Source of the DNA: Deltaproteobacteria bacterium
Lineage (GTDB): Bacteria > Myxococcota_A > UBA9160 > UBA6930
Reading direction: 5' to 3'
NCBI GenBank assembly: GCA_029261815.1
Contig: JAJDAQ010000027.1
Coordinates: forward strand, 1-64,000
DNA length: 64,000 nucleotides
Of this stretch, positions 62,298-64,000 are shown piece after piece. The first letter of the stretch is position 1. The number at the start of each line of letters is the position of its first letter. Below the pieces are notes generated by a model. That model had not been told where the DNA came from. It was given only the letters and a program-made list of their open reading frames with translations, and ran no database searches. Position numbers and translations under genes: made by a program.

Positions 62298-63262
62298 GCC
62301 GCGCCCTCCTCGGTTCGGGTGTCGGATTCGGGGCGGTCGTTCACCGCGCTCAGGAACAGCGTCTCGAGGTCGGCCCGTCGCCCGAGCACCTCGAGGACCT
62401 GCCCCCCACGGCGCAAGGCCGATTCGACCAGCTCGCCAACGTGTTTCTCCGCGACTGAGAACGTGACCCGGTCCCCTCTTCCGGTCGGCTCGGCGCCGAA
62501 CCGGGTCGCGGCCTCCTCCACGAAGTCAGGAGCAAGTGAAGCCAGCGTGACGTCGAAGATCTTGTCGCCGGCCTCATCGAAACCGTCGATCGCACCCTGA
62601 TAGGCGATGCGTCCCTCGACGATGATGGCCACGCGGTCGCAGATCATCTCGACGTCGGACAGGATGTGGGTGTTCATCATGATGGTCTTGCCCGCCTGGT
62701 TCAGCGCAACGATGAGGTCGCGAATTTCCTTGCGACCCACCGGATCCAGCCCGCTCATCGGCTCGTCGAGAAAGACGACGCTCGGGTCGTGAACGACGGC
62801 TTGCGCGATTCCCACTCGCTGAAGCATGCCCTTCGAGTACGTGCGGAGTCGCGTGTCGGCGGCGTGGGTGAGACCCACCTGCTCTAGCACCTCGGCTACG
62901 CGAGCGGCCCGGGAGGCGTTCGGTACAGCCGTCAACCGTGCGTAGAAATCGAGAATCTCTCGGCCAGTCAAGAAGTCGTAGAAATACGGGCTCTCCGGCG
63001 CATAACCAATGTGTGCGCGATAGGCCGTGTCCCGGACCGGATGGCCGAGGACCTCGGCTTCGCCCGCGGTCGCATGGATCAAGCCCATCAGGACCTTGAG
63101 GGTCGTCGTCTTCCCGGCACCATTCGGGCCGATGAAGCCGAAGATCTCGCCCTCACGGACCTCGAAGTCGATGCCGTGGAGGACCCGTGTCTTGCGGCGG
63201 CCGAGTCCCGGCCGAAAGTCCTTCACGAGCCCCTTCACGCGAACGATCGCCTCAGGCGTCAT
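62294..63262 (-). CDS. ABC transporter ATP-binding protein (ABC-2 exporter)
   Basis: 322 residues from ATG at 63262, overlapping the upstream TPR gene by 11 bp. Walker A is IGPNGAGKTTTLKVLMG, the signature TYSKGMLQRVGIAQAV, Walker B VVFLDEPMSGLDPVG and the H-loop MNTHILSDVEM. A C-terminal ~90-residue domain (DKIFDVTLASLAPDFVEEAA) is typical of the CcmA/NatA-like group. It powers the adjacent permease. Confidence 0.92.
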   Translation of the reverse strand: MTPEAIVRVKGLVKDFRPGLGRRKTRVLHGIDFEVREGEIFGFIGPNGAGKTTTLKVLMGLIHATAGEAEVLGHPVRDTAYRAHIGYAPESPYFYDFLTGREILDFYARLTAVPNASRAARVAEVLEQVGLTHAADTRLRTYSKGMLQRVGIAQAVVHDPSVVFLDEPMSGLDPVGRKEIRDLIVALNQAGKTIMMNTHILSDVEMICDRVAIIVEGRIAYQGAIDGFDEAGDKIFDVTLASLAPDFVEEAATRFGAEPTGRGDRVTFSVAEKHVGELVESALRRGGQVLEVLGRRADLETLFLSAVNDRPESDTRTEEGAA

Positions 63263-64000
63263 CGCTCGTTCCCTCCTCTTCCATTTCCAGCTGTCGCCGC
63301 GCTTCGGAGCGCGCGCGGAATGCGTCAATCAGTCTGCGGTTCGTCCCGTCGATCTTGATTTCGTACCGGAAGCGATAGTGCGACGACACGATGCGATTCA
63401 TGTCATCGAGTTCCCAGCCTTCGCCGTTGGGTTCGGGCGGAAGTTCGCGCAGTACCGGCGGCGAAACTTCGACCAGTTCCTCCACCCGCTCGATGTCGCG
63501 TCGATGTCGCTCGACGAACTCGGCTCGGGCTTCGTCCAGGAAGCGCGCGCGCCGCTCGGCTTCGATCTCGAGCAGGGAGTCGATGTAGGCATCGCGCAGT
63601 TCGCCTTCGGGCGTCGCCTCGATCACCTGATTGAGGAAGGCGGCGGCCGCGTCCAGGCTCCCGCCCTGGTTACGCAACCGCGCGATCAGCGGAGGCAGGT
63701 AGGTCGGCGGGTTCGACATGTCCATCGCCGGTTCCAACACGTCGGCGGCTACTTCGTTCTCACCCAGATAGAAGAAATGGTTGAACGCGAGAAAGAAGCT
63801 ATTCCGCCAGTCATCCGGATGGTGCTCGATCCCGCGACGCAGGATGCGGTTCGCATGGCGGACGGTCTGCTCGTCATCCTTCATCCACACCGCGGCGAAG
63901 CGGTAGGGGTGGCCAACATACGGGTCGAGTGTCGTCACCACATCGATCAAGTCGCCGACGCGGTCACCCAGCCCGGTCGGAGACTTCTCGCCGCCCACGA
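63252..64000 (-). CDS. TPR-type protein, 5' truncated by window edge
   Basis: The frame is open to the right edge; 249 residues are visible and the N-terminus is missing. Helical repeats (TVRHANRILRRGIEHHPDDWRNSFFLAFNHFFYLGE, then AAADVLEPAM-like and LDAAAAFLNQVIEATPEGELRD units) resemble TPR motifs of the kind found in myxobacterial tetratricopeptide proteins beside ABC exporters. The C-terminal ~50 residues (SSHYRFRYEIKIDGTNRRLIDAF) form a conserved-looking non-TPR end. It overlaps the ATPase start by 11 bp, so it belongs to the same unit. Function unknown. Confidence 0.65.
   Translation of the reverse strand, partial: VGGEKSPTGLGDRVGDLIDVVTTLDPYVGHPYRFAAVWMKDDEQTVRHANRILRRGIEHHPDDWRNSFFLAFNHFFYLGENEVAADVLEPAMDMSNPPTYLPPLIARLRNQGGSLDAAAAFLNQVIEATPEGELRDAYIDSLLEIEAERRARFLDEARAEFVERHRRDIERVEELVEVSPPVLRELPPEPNGEGWELDDMNRIVSSHYRFRYEIKIDGTNRRLIDAFRARSEARRQLEMEEEGTSDDA

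Noticed and set aside
1-64000. CRISPR arrays, IS elements, prophage, integrase sites, riboswitches
   Set aside because: No direct-repeat/spacer pattern, transposase, terminal inverted repeat, phage gene or recognisable riboswitch core was seen. The tRNA-Gln has no integrase or partial duplicate beside it.

Overview
The window reads as a chromosomal segment of a high-GC, LPS-bearing Gram-negative bacterium of the former Deltaproteobacteria type (Myxococcota, Desulfobacterota or Binatota-like). The basis is gene order: lysS-lolC-lolD-bamA-skp-lpxA-lpxI-gfo-lpxB-waaA-lpxK, yicC-remA-gmk-spoT, and PATAN (DUF4388) proteins beside a chemosensory operon. Phylum-level placement is inference. No insertion sequence, phage gene, CRISPR array or rRNA was seen. 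Coding density is very high: there is no gene-free stretch over 300 bp, and the largest gap is about 242 bp, upstream of bamA.

Layout. (1) 1-520: 3' end of a metallophosphoesterase gene (+), convergent with the next block. (2) 478-11856, minus strand: two heptosyltransferases, a GT2 enzyme, heptose-7-P kinase, yicC, remA, gmk, a bifunctional Rel/SpoT, a WaaE-like GT2, a GT4 and a GHMP kinase. It is read as one long unit, mostly joined by 4-bp overlaps. (3) 11855-13856, plus strand: lptF and a Kdo-kinase-like gene. (4) 13843-35442, minus strand: a TPR membrane protein, a PATAN protein, phoH, ybeY, lnt, prfB with a programmed +1 frameshift, lysS and lolCD, then bamA, skp, lpxA, lpxI, gfo, lpxB, waaA and lpxK. 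(5) rpsT (+) with a UUG start, and a hairpin shared with convergent holA. (6) 35934-52067, minus strand: lptE-holA, and a complete chemosensory system (cheY, cheA, two cheW, mcp, cheR, cheB) with unusual accessory proteins: PATAN plus pseudo-receiver plus GAF, zinc-ribbon plus pseudo-receiver, HEAT repeats, coiled-coil GAF and a second CheY. (7) 52250-60529, minus strand: tRNA-Gln, DUF177, rpmF, fabD, acpP, fabF, an in-frame rpiB-glyA fusion, nrdR, ribD, ribH, nusB and an M17-N-like orphan. (8) 60636-64000, minus strand: pilD, then an ABC-2 exporter pair and a truncated TPR gene.

How the genes work together. Blocks 2-4 cover much of the lipid A, Kdo and core pathway (LpxA, LpxI, LpxB, LpxK, WaaA, heptosyltransferases, HldE1) and envelope export (LptF, LptE, LolCD, Lnt, BamA, Skp). 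lpxD, fabZ and msbA are missing from their customary places. The chemosensory block has both kinase output (two single-domain receivers) and adaptation (CheR/CheB), but no flagellar gene is in view. A prepilin peptidase lies nearby, so type IV pilus or another non-flagellar output is plausible but unproven. The most unusual items are the RpiB-GlyA fusion, a BamA with six POTRA repeats and an extra N-terminal TolB-N-like domain, a LolC/E carrying a seven-helix N-terminal extension, and the PATAN/pseudo-receiver set around the chemosensory operon.
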